Assembly: GCF_004345605.1 (NCBI RefSeq)
Contig: NZ_SLVY01000013.1
Span: forward strand, 1-64,000
Length of the DNA: 64,000 bases
Reading direction: 5' to 3'
Origin: Rhodococcus sp. SMB37
GTDB taxonomy: Bacteria; Actinomycetota; Actinomycetes; Mycobacteriales; Mycobacteriaceae
The position numbers and the translations under genes were made by a program. Shown in pieces: positions 31,633-41,113 of the stretch (positions are counted from its first letter, which is position 1; the number at the start of each line of letters is the position of its first letter). The notes below the pieces were generated by a model. It saw nothing but the letters and a program-made list of their open reading frames with translations. It did not search any database and was not told where the DNA came from.

Positions 31633-32834
31633 AGCCACTGGACGGAGTCCGCATCCTCGAGGTCGCGATGTACGGGTTCGTTCCCTCGGCGGGCGCAGTG
31701 CTCGCTGAGTGGGGCGCCGACGTCATCAAAGTCGAACACGCGGTCACCGGCGATCCGCAGCGTGGCCTTCGCCAGATCGGCCACATGCGCGTCGAAGGCG
31801 ATCCGAATCCCAATGTCGAACATGCGAACCGTGGGAAGCGCAGCATCGGCGTCGATATGAGCACGCCCGAGGGCAAGGAACTTCTCCACGACCTCGCTCG
31901 GAACTGCGACGTGTTCCTGACGAGCTTCCTCCCGCAGGCCCGGACGAAGTTCGGTATCGATGTCGACGACATTCGGGCCGTGAACCCGAAGGTGATCTAC
32001 GCTCGCGGAAGCGCGCTCGGTCCACGTGGCGAGGAGTCCGACAAAGGCGGCTACGACATGACGGCCTTCTGGGCGCGAGGCGGTATCGCCGCCTCGCTTA
32101 CCCCGCCCGGGACAGAAGGCATGATCAGTCCTCCGGGGCCGGCGTTCGGCGACACCATCTCCGGGACGAACCTCGCGGGCGGTATCGCCGCAGCACTGTT
32201 CAAGCGTGAACGTACCGGCGAGCCGTCGATCGTCGACGTGTCGTTGCTCAGCAGTGGCGTGTGGGCGATGGGCCACGGGATCGCGTTGTCGGTGCACATG
32301 AACGATCACATGGTGGCTCCGGTGCCCGGCGGACACGGTGCGGTGACCAACCCTCTCTCCGGGTTGTACGAGACTGCGGACGGACGCTTCCTGTCGTTCG
32401 TGATGCTGCAGCCGACGAAGTACTGGGCCGAGGTGTGCACGCTCATCGAGCGTCCCGAACTGATCGACGATCCTCGCTTCGCCGGAGCGGAGCAGATCGC
32501 CGCCCACACCGCAGAAGCCGTCGAACTCATTCGTGAGGCCATCCGCACCCGCACGCTCCCCGAGTGGACAGAGCGTTTCGGAAGCCTTTCCGGTCCGTGG
32601 GCGCCCGTGCAGGATTCTCTGCAGGTGGCGAGTGACCCGCAGGTCCGGGCGAACGAGTACATCGTCAAGGCAGGTGAACTCGAATTGGTCAGCAATCCCG
32701 TCCAGTTCGACGTCACAGCACCCACCATCGGGGCGGCACCCGAATTCGCCGCTCAGACAGAGGAAGTCCTGCTCGAGCTCGGGCTCGATTGGGACCGGAT
32801 CATCGCCCTCAAAACTGCCGGCGCAGTTACGTAG
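31629..32834 (+). CDS. CaiB/BaiF (class III) CoA-transferase
   Basis: 401 residues. The N-terminus MKPLDGVRILEVAM and GADVIKVEHAVTGD are typical, and the likely catalytic Asp is Asp143 in GYDMTAFWARGG. It differs clearly from the CaiB at 2504, so it probably handles another acid. Expected position: it activates the acid formed by the upstream ALDH to its CoA thioester before the thiolase/DUF35 step. Confidence 0.9.
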   Translation: MKPLDGVRILEVAMYGFVPSAGAVLAEWGADVIKVEHAVTGDPQRGLRQIGHMRVEGDPNPNVEHANRGKRSIGVDMSTPEGKELLHDLARNCDVFLTSFLPQARTKFGIDVDDIRAVNPKVIYARGSALGPRGEESDKGGYDMTAFWARGGIAASLTPPGTEGMISPPGPAFGDTISGTNLAGGIAAALFKRERTGEPSIVDVSLLSSGVWAMGHGIALSVHMNDHMVAPVPGGHGAVTNPLSGLYETADGRFLSFVMLQPTKYWAEVCTLIERPELIDDPRFAGAEQIAAHTAEAVELIREAIRTRTLPEWTERFGSLSGPWAPVQDSLQVASDPQVRANEYIVKAGELELVSNPVQFDVTAPTIGAAPEFAAQTEEVLLELGLDWDRIIALKTAGAVT

Positions 32835-32867
32835 TTCGGCAGTAGTCCAGTTCGTCGGGAGAATCCC

Positions 32868-34070
32868 ATGCCATACATTGCTTCGATCGGTACGTACCTG
32901 CCGTGTTGGGGTACATCCGACTCCCGAGTACCGGGAGACGACGAGGACGCGATCACGCTTGCTGTCGAAGCAGGTCGCGCCGCGCTCGAATCCGGAGGCT
33001 CGGTCGAGTACGTCGTGCTCGTGAGCCGAGACCTCCCGCTCACGGAGAGCAGCAATGCTGCGGTTCTCCTCGCCGGACTCGGGCTCGATCCAGAGCTCGA
33101 AGTCATCGAGCGATTGGGTGGGGCTCCCGCGACACTCGACGCCCTCGGCTCGGCCAGGCCCAGAACGCTCGTGATCGGCGTCGACATCGATGGTGCCGGT
33201 GCGGCGGCCGCACTCACTGCGGAACGCGGCCTGCAGGTTCGCACCGCCGCACGGGTGTCCCGGAGTCTGCCGGTCCGAACACGGAACAGTTCGGGGGATG
33301 TCCACGACTACGGCGATCCACGACTGCTCAAGAAGCGCGGCTACCTCGCCTCCCTGGCGACGGCGTGGGTCGACAGCCCTGTCGTCGTCGCGGGCGTCGG
33401 ACGCAAGGACGCGGCGCCCCTCGCCGTCGGTGATTCCGTTGCACTTCCCACCACCGGTGCGAGTTCGAGTCTGTTTGCGTTGGCAGCCATGGCGGAAGCC
33501 TCGACGACCGGACCGCTGGTAGGGATCGAACAGGCGAGTCTGTCGGGGATCACGGTGGCGGACGGCTCGGCTTCGGTCCTTCGCCGGGAGCGAGCCCCGC
33601 AGCCTCTGCCCGAATCCGGCCAGCTCGCGACCGGTGAGATCCCCATCTCCCTTGCCGCGTACGAGCGGGCCTTCGAGGCGAAGGTGCGGTGGGAGGCGGG
33701 TAAGTTCTCCGACAGCGACGAACTGGACTTTCCTCCCCGATACCGGGTGGACCAGGACGGAACATTGAAGACGGAGTACACCTTCGTCGAACTGCCTCGC
33801 ACGGGCACCGTGTACACCGAGGTGACGGTGCACGCCCCGGTGCCCGGGCTGAAGACGCCGTACACACTCGTGATCGTCGAACTCGATGACGTGGGTGTGC
33901 GGGCGCTGGTGCGGGTCACCGGTGTCGAGGCAGGCACCGTCGATATCGGTGATAGAGGCCGACTGGTGCTCAGGCGCGTGGCCGTCCGCTCGGGTGTGCC
34001 CGACTACGGCTATGCATTCGAGCCCGGCACCGCGGGTGCGGTCGGTACAGGAACGGAGGATGCGGCATGA
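32868..34070 (+). CDS. HMG-CoA synthase-like domain fused to DUF35 OB-fold domain
   Basis: 400 residues. The N-terminal two thirds start with IASIGTYLPCWG, the opening of HMG-CoA synthase-like/KAS-III-type proteins, and contain VIGVDIDG and PTTGASSSLFALAAM. The region from about residue 270 on is a DUF35 OB fold (YTFVELPRTGTVYTEVTVH, PYTLVIVELDD). The usual four-Cys zinc ribbon before the OB fold is missing. It overlaps the thiolase by 4 bases. DUF35 proteins form complexes with such thiolases, so this is probably its partner subunit. ATG 32868 follows GGGAG. Confidence 0.8.
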   Translation: MPYIASIGTYLPCWGTSDSRVPGDDEDAITLAVEAGRAALESGGSVEYVVLVSRDLPLTESSNAAVLLAGLGLDPELEVIERLGGAPATLDALGSARPRTLVIGVDIDGAGAAAALTAERGLQVRTAARVSRSLPVRTRNSSGDVHDYGDPRLLKKRGYLASLATAWVDSPVVVAGVGRKDAAPLAVGDSVALPTTGASSSLFALAAMAEASTTGPLVGIEQASLSGITVADGSASVLRRERAPQPLPESGQLATGEIPISLAAYERAFEAKVRWEAGKFSDSDELDFPPRYRVDQDGTLKTEYTFVELPRTGTVYTEVTVHAPVPGLKTPYTLVIVELDDVGVRALVRVTGVEAGTVDIGDRGRLVLRRVAVRSGVPDYGYAFEPGTAGAVGTGTEDAA

Positions 34071-35224
34071 GGAACGTAGCGATTGTCGGTGCGGGAATGA
34101 CGCCGTTCGCGGAGCACTTCGCGTTGGGCATCAGGGACCTTCTGCCGATGGCGTTCTCCGAGTGTGCGGCAAGCATCGACAAGGGGCTCGATCTCTCGGA
34201 TCTGCAGGCTGCCTGGTTCGGCTCGATGGGTACCACCGACGGCTTCCCATCGGGGATCCTCGCCGACACTCTGGGCCTACGCGACATCCCCGTGACCCGA
34301 GTTGAGAACTCGTGTGCCACGGGGCACGATGCGATCCGAAATGCTATGTTCGGCATAGCATCCGGAGCCTACGACGTTGCGCTCGTGGTGGGAGCCGACA
34401 AGCTCCGAGAAACGGCGTCGAAGGGGATGCTCTGGGAGTGGGAGGCCATGTCCCGCGACATGGCGTGGGACTACCCACTCGGGCTCGCACAGGCGGGATT
34501 TGCGCTGCACGTGCGTAGATACCTGCACGAATCGCCGGCGACCCGTGAACACATGGCGATGGTGGCTGTCAAGAACCATCACAATGCGATGAGCAATCCC
34601 AAGGCGTGCCGACGATTCGAGCTCACGGTCGAAGAGGCGCTCGCAGCGGACACCGTCGTCACGCCCTTCGGGGTCTACGACTGCGCACCGCAGAGTGATG
34701 GTGCTGCTGCGGTGGTCCTTGTCGCCGAGGACGTGGTCGACAGGTTCACCGATCGTCCGGTCTGGATACGTGGAAGTGGCGTCGGACTCGATTCCGTTAT
34801 GCATCAGCACAAGCGAGACATGACCTCTTTCCCTGCGACAGTGCGCGCGGCGAAGCAGGCGTTTGCGATGGCCGGGATGACCCCATCCGACATCGACGTG
34901 GCGGAGGTACATGATTACTTCACGGGCATCGAGCTGATCAGTTACGAGGATCTCGGCTTCGTCGAGAAGTTCGAGGCGTTCAAGCTCATCGAGTCCGGCG
35001 GTGCGGCTGTCGGAGGATCCCTGCCGGTGAATCCCAGCGGGGGGCTCAACACCAAGGGGCACCCGCCGGGCGCCACCGGAGTGGCCCAGTGCGTAGAGCT
35101 GTTCGAGCAACTGCGTGGCGATGCAGCCAACCAGGTCGACGGAGCTCGGATCGGGTTGGCGCACAACGTCGGGGGTCCCACGGCTGTTGCGGCCGTGACG
35201 ATTCTGGAGGCAGCAAGAGGCTGA
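34067..35224 (+). CDS. SCP2-type thiolase (lipid-transfer-protein-like)
   Basis: 385 residues. Unlike the fusion at 23977, it keeps Cys83 in VENSCATG, His282 in EVHDYFTG and His332 in NTKGHPPGATG, so true thiolysis is possible. Similar proteins are named lipid-transfer protein or acetyl-CoA acetyltransferase. With the DUF35 partner encoded just upstream it should form a complex. The terminator at 35238 ends the operon. Confidence 0.87.
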   Translation: MRNVAIVGAGMTPFAEHFALGIRDLLPMAFSECAASIDKGLDLSDLQAAWFGSMGTTDGFPSGILADTLGLRDIPVTRVENSCATGHDAIRNAMFGIASGAYDVALVVGADKLRETASKGMLWEWEAMSRDMAWDYPLGLAQAGFALHVRRYLHESPATREHMAMVAVKNHHNAMSNPKACRRFELTVEEALAADTVVTPFGVYDCAPQSDGAAAVVLVAEDVVDRFTDRPVWIRGSGVGLDSVMHQHKRDMTSFPATVRAAKQAFAMAGMTPSDIDVAEVHDYFTGIELISYEDLGFVEKFEAFKLIESGGAAVGGSLPVNPSGGLNTKGHPPGATGVAQCVELFEQLRGDAANQVDGARIGLAHNVGGPTAVAAVTILEAARG

Positions 35225-35237
35225 TGGCCTGCAACGG

Positions 35238-35272
35238 AAACCCGCGCACACGCATTGTGTGACGCGGGTTTT
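35238..35272 (+). terminator. Rho-independent terminator after thiolase
   Basis: AAACCCGCG pairs with CGCGGGTTT, and the inner CACAC/GTGTG extends the stem; TTTT follows the arm. It begins 14 bases after the thiolase stop. Confidence 0.8.
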
Positions 35273-35391
35273 CGTCGCACTGTGGGCCTCTTCATCGTGC
35301 CCGATCTGCCCGGATCGATGAATTGTTGCCGGGGTGCAAGATTGCCGTTCTGTAATTTGAATACATTGGTTCTTTTTTATGTGAACTGATA

Positions 35392-35420
35392 TTGCCGTTG
35401 ACGCGAGAACGTCCTACTGT
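35392..35420 (+). promoter_or_regulatory. Probable promoter of the ABC importer operon
   Basis: TTGCCG (35392-35397) and TACTGT (35415-35420) are spaced by 17 bases, in an A+T-rich stretch of the 220-base gap before the permease gene at 35495. No further gene is visible between 35273 and 35494. Confidence 0.4.
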
Positions 35421-35494
35421 GGGAGCCGTCACAAGTACTTCGTCTCTTGTTCTGGGCGGCACGATTCCTGTATCGCGATGAAAGTTGAGTTCGG

Positions 35495-36448
35495 ATGATT
35501 TCCACGGTTTCCAAACGGGTGGGACGCAGCATTCTGGTTGTCCTGCTGGTGACGATTGCGGTCGTCGCCCTGCTCAGCTTCGCGCCGGGATCGGTCGCCC
35601 AGGTCATCCTGGGTGAGAACGCCACACCCGAAGCCGTCGCGAAGATGAACTCCGAACTCGGCCTGGATCAGCCCTTCTGGGTTCGGTACATCGACTGGCT
35701 CGGCAACGCTCTCCGTGGTGACCTCGGAACTTCGCCGCTCACCGGGCAATCTGTGAGTGAGGCGATCGTCGAGCGCCTGCCCGTCACACTCCAGCTCGCG
35801 GCCATGGGTCTGATCATCGCGCTGGTCGTGTCCCTCGTGATGGGCATCGTCTCGGCATCGCGTCCGGGCAGCAAGGTCGACCGGGGGATCAACGCACTGT
35901 CTGCGGTGTTCCTCTCGGTACCGGCCTTCATTGCGGGTCCGGTGCTGATCTACTACTTCGCCATCCAGCTGCAGATCTTCCCGGTGATGGGCTGGTCACG
36001 AATCAGCGAGGGGCTCGGCGATAACTTGCGCGGTGCGCTCCTCCCCGCGATCGCGATCGCACTCACCGAGATCGCTGCATTCCATCGGCTATTGCGAACC
36101 GACCTCATCGGTACGCTCCGCGAAGACTTCGTGGCGTCGGCGCGAGCAAAGGGTATGCCGTCCTGGTACGTGATGATGCGGCACGCGCTGCGGCCGTCGT
36201 CGTTCTCCCTCATCACGGTCGCCGGCATCAACCTCGGACGTCTGATCGGCGGCACCGTGATCGTCGAAACACTTTTCGGCCTACCGGGATTGGGGCAGTT
36301 GGTTGCCTCGTCGATCACGTCACGTGACGTAATCATGGTGCAGGGCATCGTCGTCTTCATCGCGGTCGTGTACGTCGGTATCAACACCCTCGTCGACCTC
36401 AGCTACCAAGTCATCGACCCGCGGGTCAGGAAGGTGGTCGGAGCATGA
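35495..36448 (+). CDS. ABC transporter permease, Dpp/Opp type (DppB-like)
   Basis: 317 residues with about six transmembrane helices: one near 10-28, a periplasmic loop, then helices from about 95 on. The EAA loop reads DFVASARAKGMPSWYVMMRHALRPS, contacting the ATPases. FGLPGLGQLV follows, typical of this permease type. The importer uses two permeases, two ATPases and one lipoprotein; all five are encoded in order here. Substrates of the family are peptides, nickel or other small molecules; a catabolic substrate is conceivable given context. Confidence 0.9.
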   Translation: MISTVSKRVGRSILVVLLVTIAVVALLSFAPGSVAQVILGENATPEAVAKMNSELGLDQPFWVRYIDWLGNALRGDLGTSPLTGQSVSEAIVERLPVTLQLAAMGLIIALVVSLVMGIVSASRPGSKVDRGINALSAVFLSVPAFIAGPVLIYYFAIQLQIFPVMGWSRISEGLGDNLRGALLPAIAIALTEIAAFHRLLRTDLIGTLREDFVASARAKGMPSWYVMMRHALRPSSFSLITVAGINLGRLIGGTVIVETLFGLPGLGQLVASSITSRDVIMVQGIVVFIAVVYVGINTLVDLSYQVIDPRVRKVVGA

Positions 36449-37347
36449 CGCAGGTCGCGCTCGAGAAGCGTGGGGACGGCGTCTCCACAGGAAAGAGCGC
36501 CGCGACGTTACCCGACGTCCCGGCCGTCAAGAAGAAGCGTTCGATCCTGGTCTACCTGTCGATCGTCTGGCTGGTGGTCATCATCGGTGCAGCGATTTTC
36601 GCGGGCCTGCTTCCCATTGCGCCCTACGATGTCCCGATCGGATCCCCTCGCCAGCCACCGTCGTTCGAATCTCTCGACACGTTCCTCGGAACCGACACTC
36701 TCGGCCGATCGATGCTCTCCCGCATCATCTACGGCGCGCAGGTCTCACTCGTCATCGGTGCTGTCGCCGGTTTGACCGGCTTTGTGATCGGTTCGTTCTT
36801 CGGCTTGATCTCCGGCTATTTCGGCAAGAAGCTCGACTCCGTGATCACCCTGATCACGGATGCCATGCTCGCGTTCCCCCCGCTGATCCTGCTCCTCGCA
36901 CTGGCATCGATCCTGACCCCGAGCGTGCCGACCATGCTGCTGGGCCTCGGATTGATGGCTGTTCCGTCGTTCATCAGATTGTCCCGCGCGAATACGCTTT
37001 CGTGGTCATCGCGTGAATTCGTCAGGGCTGCAAAGAACATGGGAGCCGGAAACGGTCGCATCCTGTTCCGGGAGATCATGCCCAACGTGATCGCGCCCCT
37101 CGCGTCCTATCTCCCCATTGTGATGGCCGCGCTCATCGTCGCCGAAGGCTCCCTGAGCTTCCTCGGCCTCGGAATTCCGCCGCCCCAGCCGAGCTGGGGC
37201 GGGATGATCAACGACGGAAAGGACGCGCTGTCCACCTCACCGCACCTGGTGATGGTTCCTTCACTCGTCATCTTCCTTACGGTGTTCGGCCTCAACCAGG
37301 TAGGCGATCACCTCCGCACGAAGTACGACCGCACGCTGCACGACTGA
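36445..37347 (+). CDS. ABC transporter permease, Dpp/Opp type (DppC-like)
   Basis: 300 residues with an N-terminal helix (about 32-55) and five more. FLGTDTLGRSMLSRIIYGAQVSL near residue 75 and the EAA loop SREFVRAAKNMGAGNGRILFREIMPN are typical of DppC/OppC. GLGIPPPQPSWGGMINDG is the well-known family segment near the C-terminus. It overlaps the first permease gene by 4 bases and precedes the binding protein. Confidence 0.9.
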   Translation: MTQVALEKRGDGVSTGKSAATLPDVPAVKKKRSILVYLSIVWLVVIIGAAIFAGLLPIAPYDVPIGSPRQPPSFESLDTFLGTDTLGRSMLSRIIYGAQVSLVIGAVAGLTGFVIGSFFGLISGYFGKKLDSVITLITDAMLAFPPLILLLALASILTPSVPTMLLGLGLMAVPSFIRLSRANTLSWSSREFVRAAKNMGAGNGRILFREIMPNVIAPLASYLPIVMAALIVAEGSLSFLGLGIPPPQPSWGGMINDGKDALSTSPHLVMVPSLVIFLTVFGLNQVGDHLRTKYDRTLHD

Positions 37348-37404
37348 GTCATCTCGGCGTGCGCCGGTCGTAGTCCCGAAGTACATGAAAGTATGAGGTC
37401 GAGA

Positions 37405-38994
37405 ATGATCCGACACAGACGCATGGCGGCCGCGGTCGCGGTAGCGTGCTCCGCTGCACTGGTCCTGGGTGCATGCGGCTCCGGAGGGGATTCCGGGTCC
37501 GAGGCCAATTCGACTGCGGCCACGGTGGAGGCGGGCGATCCCGTCGCCGGCGGCACAGGCCGTGTCCTGCAATCGGGCGAACCGCGGTCGCTCGATCCTG
37601 CAGCCCTGTCCAACACGTGGGCGCACCAACCACTTCTCGGCAACGCGCTCTACGGCACGTTGATGATCACGAACAACGACACGTTCGAGCTCGAATACAA
37701 GATGGCCACGGACTTCTCGAGCGATGACGGTGGTAAGACCTTCACCCTCTCCCTGCAGCCCGATCTCGTGTTCAGTGACGGGACCCCACTCGAGGCCGAG
37801 GCTGTGAAGTACAACTGGGATCGGCTCAAGGACCCTGCCTTGGGATCCACGACCATTCGCCAGGCCTCGGAGGTCGAATCGACCGAGGTCATCGATCCGC
37901 ACACGCTACGTGTGACTTTGGTCGATCCGAACCCCCAGTTCGGCCAGGCGGTTGTTGCCGGAGCACTCAATTGGGTGGCCGCGCCGGCAGCACTCGAACA
38001 GGGCCGAGAGGCCTTCGACGCAAATCCGATCGGTGCGGGTCCGTTCACCCTGGTCAATTGGGCTCGTCAGGACGCGATCGAACTCGAGAAGAATCCGCAG
38101 TATTGGGATGCCCCCAAGCCGTACCTCGAGGGACTGGTCGTTCGCACGGTGGCAGACTCCAATCAGCGGTCGAACACCATGACGACCGGCGGTGCCGATA
38201 TTGCCGCGGAGACGAACTGGTCCAACATCAACAAGGCCGAGGCCGCAGGCCTGCAGTACGTTGTGACCTCTACTGGTGGTGGTCAGTACGCCGGTATGAA
38301 CCAGCGTCGTGCACCGTTCGACGACGAGCGTGCGCGACGTGCGGTGTCTCTGGCAGTCGATCTCGATGCCGTGAACACCGTGGTCTACAACGGCGAGGGA
38401 GAGGTTCCCACCACGTTCTTCCCGGAGGACTCCCCTTACTACGCCGATATTCCCCTCGGTGAGACGAACACTGAACAAGCGCAGCAACTGTTCGATGAGC
38501 TTGCAGCAGAAGGTAAGCCAGTTTCGTTCACCTTCCTGTCGTACCCGACAACGGAAAGCCGCGTTCTTGCAGAGGCGATCCAAGCGCAGTTGAGTGCATT
38601 CGAGAACGTCGAGATGAACGTCGAGGTCACAGACTTCGCCGCGGTGACCGCGCGAGCGGGTGCGCGTGACTTCGACATGATCATCTCGTCTGCGATAACC
38701 CAGGACCCCGATTACGCTCTGTCGACCGCCTTCGCTTCCGGCTCGTCCGGAAACTTCATGGGCGTCAATAATCCTGATCTGGACACAGCGTTGCAAAGCG
38801 GTCGCTTCGGTGAGACCCAAGAGGAGCGCAAGCAGGCATACGACGAGGTGCAGCAGATTCTCGCCGATTCTGTGGTGGGCATCTGGTATACCCGGGGGGT
38901 GCCTGCGGCGACCTTCAGCGCGGATATGCATGGTGTGCAGCTCTTCAGTCTCGGATCGAACCTTCCCGAAGAGCTCTGGATCAGTAGTAACTAG
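37405..38994 (+). CDS. Extracellular solute-binding lipoprotein, family 5
   Basis: 529 residues. A lipoprotein signal, MIRHRRMAAAVAVACSAA followed by LVLGAC, places the lipidated Cys at 24, so it is anchored at the outer face of the membrane. SLDPAALSNTW and the FSDGTPLEAEAVKYNWDR segment are typical of SBP_bac_5. ATG 37405 is preferred to ATG 37393 because GAGG lies 6 bases before it. It delivers the ligand to the permeases encoded upstream. Confidence 0.92.
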   Translation: MIRHRRMAAAVAVACSAALVLGACGSGGDSGSEANSTAATVEAGDPVAGGTGRVLQSGEPRSLDPAALSNTWAHQPLLGNALYGTLMITNNDTFELEYKMATDFSSDDGGKTFTLSLQPDLVFSDGTPLEAEAVKYNWDRLKDPALGSTTIRQASEVESTEVIDPHTLRVTLVDPNPQFGQAVVAGALNWVAAPAALEQGREAFDANPIGAGPFTLVNWARQDAIELEKNPQYWDAPKPYLEGLVVRTVADSNQRSNTMTTGGADIAAETNWSNINKAEAAGLQYVVTSTGGGQYAGMNQRRAPFDDERARRAVSLAVDLDAVNTVVYNGEGEVPTTFFPEDSPYYADIPLGETNTEQAQQLFDELAAEGKPVSFTFLSYPTTESRVLAEAIQAQLSAFENVEMNVEVTDFAAVTARAGARDFDMIISSAITQDPDYALSTAFASGSSGNFMGVNNPDLDTALQSGRFGETQEERKQAYDEVQQILADSVVGIWYTRGVPAATFSADMHGVQLFSLGSNLPEELWISSN

Positions 38995-39022
38995 CCGACA
39001 CGACTGAAAGGGCCGGCTCACC

Positions 39023-40036
39023 GTGAGTACTCAGCCGCTTCTCGAAGTGAGAAATCTACGTGCCTACATCGGCACGCCGCGAGGCACCGTCCGCGCTGTG
39101 GACGATGTGTCGCTGACCCTGGACTCCGGACAGGCGCTGGGTATCGTCGGTGAGTCCGGCTCCGGCAAGTCGGTCATGGCCCGCGCGATCATGGGTCTGA
39201 TGCCACCGCGCTCCGGTCGCTCGGGGGAGGTGACCTTCCAGGGGCGTGATCTGTTGTCCCTGAGCAAGAAGGAAAAGCTGGAGATCTGGGGTAACCAGAT
39301 CGCCATGGTCTTCCAGGATCCGGGACGCTCCCTCAATCCCGTTGTGCGAGTCGAGCGGCAGCTCACCGAGGGGATGCGACGACACCTGGGAGTGAGCAAG
39401 TCCGAAGCCCACGATCGTGCCCTGAAACTCCTGGACGAAGTCGGTGTACCCGATCCGGAGCGGAGGCTGCGTAACTATCCGCACGAGATGTCCGGTGGCA
39501 TGCGTCAGCGTGTGATGCTTGCGATTGCCTTGGCGTGTGAGCCGGATCTTCTGATCGCGGACGAGCCGACCACAGCCCTGGACGTGACGGTGCAGCGTCA
39601 GATCCTCGACCTGCTCCGGCGCGTGCAACGCGATCGGAACATGGCGATGATGCTCATCAGCCACGACCTCGCCGTCGTCGCCGGTCGTACCGACCGGGTG
39701 GCTGTCATGTACTCGGGCCGTCTCGCGGAGGTGGGCTCCACCCGAGAGGTGTTCGACGCGCCGATGCATCGATACACCCATGCGCTCCTGGGCGCGACAC
39801 CTTCGATCGATCATGAGCGGCATTCCCCTCTGCGTCTGATCCAAGGGTCGCTTCCCGACCCGATCTCGCCCCCCGAGGGGTGCAGGTTCGCTCCTCGCTG
39901 CTCGCACGCGGAGGACGCATGCACGTCTGCGCCGATCGAGCTCGAATCCTTCGGCGTCGATCACGACGTCGCGTGCGTGAACCCCGTCAAGGTTCCGGTG
40001 GGGTCTGTATCCGGAGGTGAATCACATGGCAGGTAG
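39023..40036 (+). CDS. ABC transporter ATPase, Dpp/Opp type (DppD-like)
   Basis: 337 residues. Walker A GESGSGKSV, signature MSGGMRQRV, Walker B LLIADEPTTALD and the switch His in ISHDLAV are complete. The C-terminal extension with GCRFAPRCSHAEDAC is typical of Dpp/Opp ATPases and carries a Cys-rich region that binds an iron-sulfur cluster in some members. GTG 39023. It overlaps the next ATPase by 11 bases. Confidence 0.92.
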   Translation: MSTQPLLEVRNLRAYIGTPRGTVRAVDDVSLTLDSGQALGIVGESGSGKSVMARAIMGLMPPRSGRSGEVTFQGRDLLSLSKKEKLEIWGNQIAMVFQDPGRSLNPVVRVERQLTEGMRRHLGVSKSEAHDRALKLLDEVGVPDPERRLRNYPHEMSGGMRQRVMLAIALACEPDLLIADEPTTALDVTVQRQILDLLRRVQRDRNMAMMLISHDLAVVAGRTDRVAVMYSGRLAEVGSTREVFDAPMHRYTHALLGATPSIDHERHSPLRLIQGSLPDPISPPEGCRFAPRCSHAEDACTSAPIELESFGVDHDVACVNPVKVPVGSVSGGESHGR

Positions 40037-41072
40037 TGGTACCGCGCATCTGCGCGGAGATGAAGCTTTGCTCTCGGTGCAGGACCTCGTCGTCGAGTAT
40101 CCGTCGAAGGCCGGCACGGTGCAGGCTGTGTCGAAGATCAGCTTCGATCTGCTTCCCGGCGAAACACTGGGCATCGTCGGTGAATCCGGGTGCGGGAAGT
40201 CGACCACCGGCCGGGCGGTTCTCCGCCTCGACCAGGTGACGGCAGGCCGGATCCGGTTCGGCGAGGAGTGGATCGAGGACGTGAGCGAGAAGCACATGCG
40301 CTCGCTGCGCCGCGACATGCAGATGATCTTCCAGGACCCGGTGTCGTCCCTCAATCCGCGTCGCGCGGTCAAGGACATCGTCGTCGAAGGGCTGACGGTT
40401 GCCGGCGCAGATGCCGAGGAGCGCGGGAAGAAGTCTGCGTCGATGCTCGAACAGGTGGGGCTTTCGGGTGAGCGGTTCGCGGAGATCCTTCCCAGGCAGC
40501 TGTCCGGTGGCCAAGCGCAGCGTGTCGCGATTGCACGTGCACTCGCGCTCGGGCCACGCCTTTTGATCTGCGACGAGCCGGTGTCGGCGCTGGACGTCTC
40601 GGTGCAGGCTCAGATCCTCAACCTCATCGAAGAACTCAAGGAAGAGTTCGACCTGACGGTCGTGTTCATCGCCCACGATCTCGGTGTGGTTCGCACCGTG
40701 AGCGACAACGTGATGGTGATGTATCTGGGCAAGGTCTGCGAGTTCGGCGACTCCATCGAGCTCTACGACGATCCCGCACATCCCTATACTCGCGCACTGC
40801 TGGACTCGGTTCCATTGACCGATCCCGACAAGGCTTTTGCGGGACCGGCGCTGGCCGGTGATGTGCCCTCGCCGCTGTCCCCGCCGACGGGGTGCCGCTT
40901 CCGGACACGGTGCCCGCACGCACAGGACCGATGCGAGAAGGAAGAACCGGAAATGCGGGAGGTGCGTCCGGGCCAGTACGCTGCGTGCCATTTCCCGCTG
41001 CCCTCCGTCGTGGGACGCAAGAATCTGTTCGAGATCGAGACGATCGACCTCGAGAAAGCCGAGGCGTCGTAG
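40026..41072 (+). CDS. ABC transporter ATPase, Dpp/Opp type (DppF-like)
   Basis: 348 residues. Walker A GESGCGKST, signature LSGGQAQRV, Walker B LLICDEPVSALD and IAHDLGV are present, and the C-terminal GCRFRTRCPHAQDRC resembles that of the partner. ATG 40026 is chosen since GGAGG lies 8 bases upstream; GTG 40017 lacks a site. It forms the heterodimeric ATPase with the upstream gene product. Confidence 0.92.
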   Translation: MAGSGTAHLRGDEALLSVQDLVVEYPSKAGTVQAVSKISFDLLPGETLGIVGESGCGKSTTGRAVLRLDQVTAGRIRFGEEWIEDVSEKHMRSLRRDMQMIFQDPVSSLNPRRAVKDIVVEGLTVAGADAEERGKKSASMLEQVGLSGERFAEILPRQLSGGQAQRVAIARALALGPRLLICDEPVSALDVSVQAQILNLIEELKEEFDLTVVFIAHDLGVVRTVSDNVMVMYLGKVCEFGDSIELYDDPAHPYTRALLDSVPLTDPDKAFAGPALAGDVPSPLSPPTGCRFRTRCPHAQDRCEKEEPEMREVRPGQYAACHFPLPSVVGRKNLFEIETIDLEKAEAS

Positions 41073-41113
41073 GCGGCGTGCCGGTGGAGAGCACTGCATC
41101 GAAGGGTGGTGCA

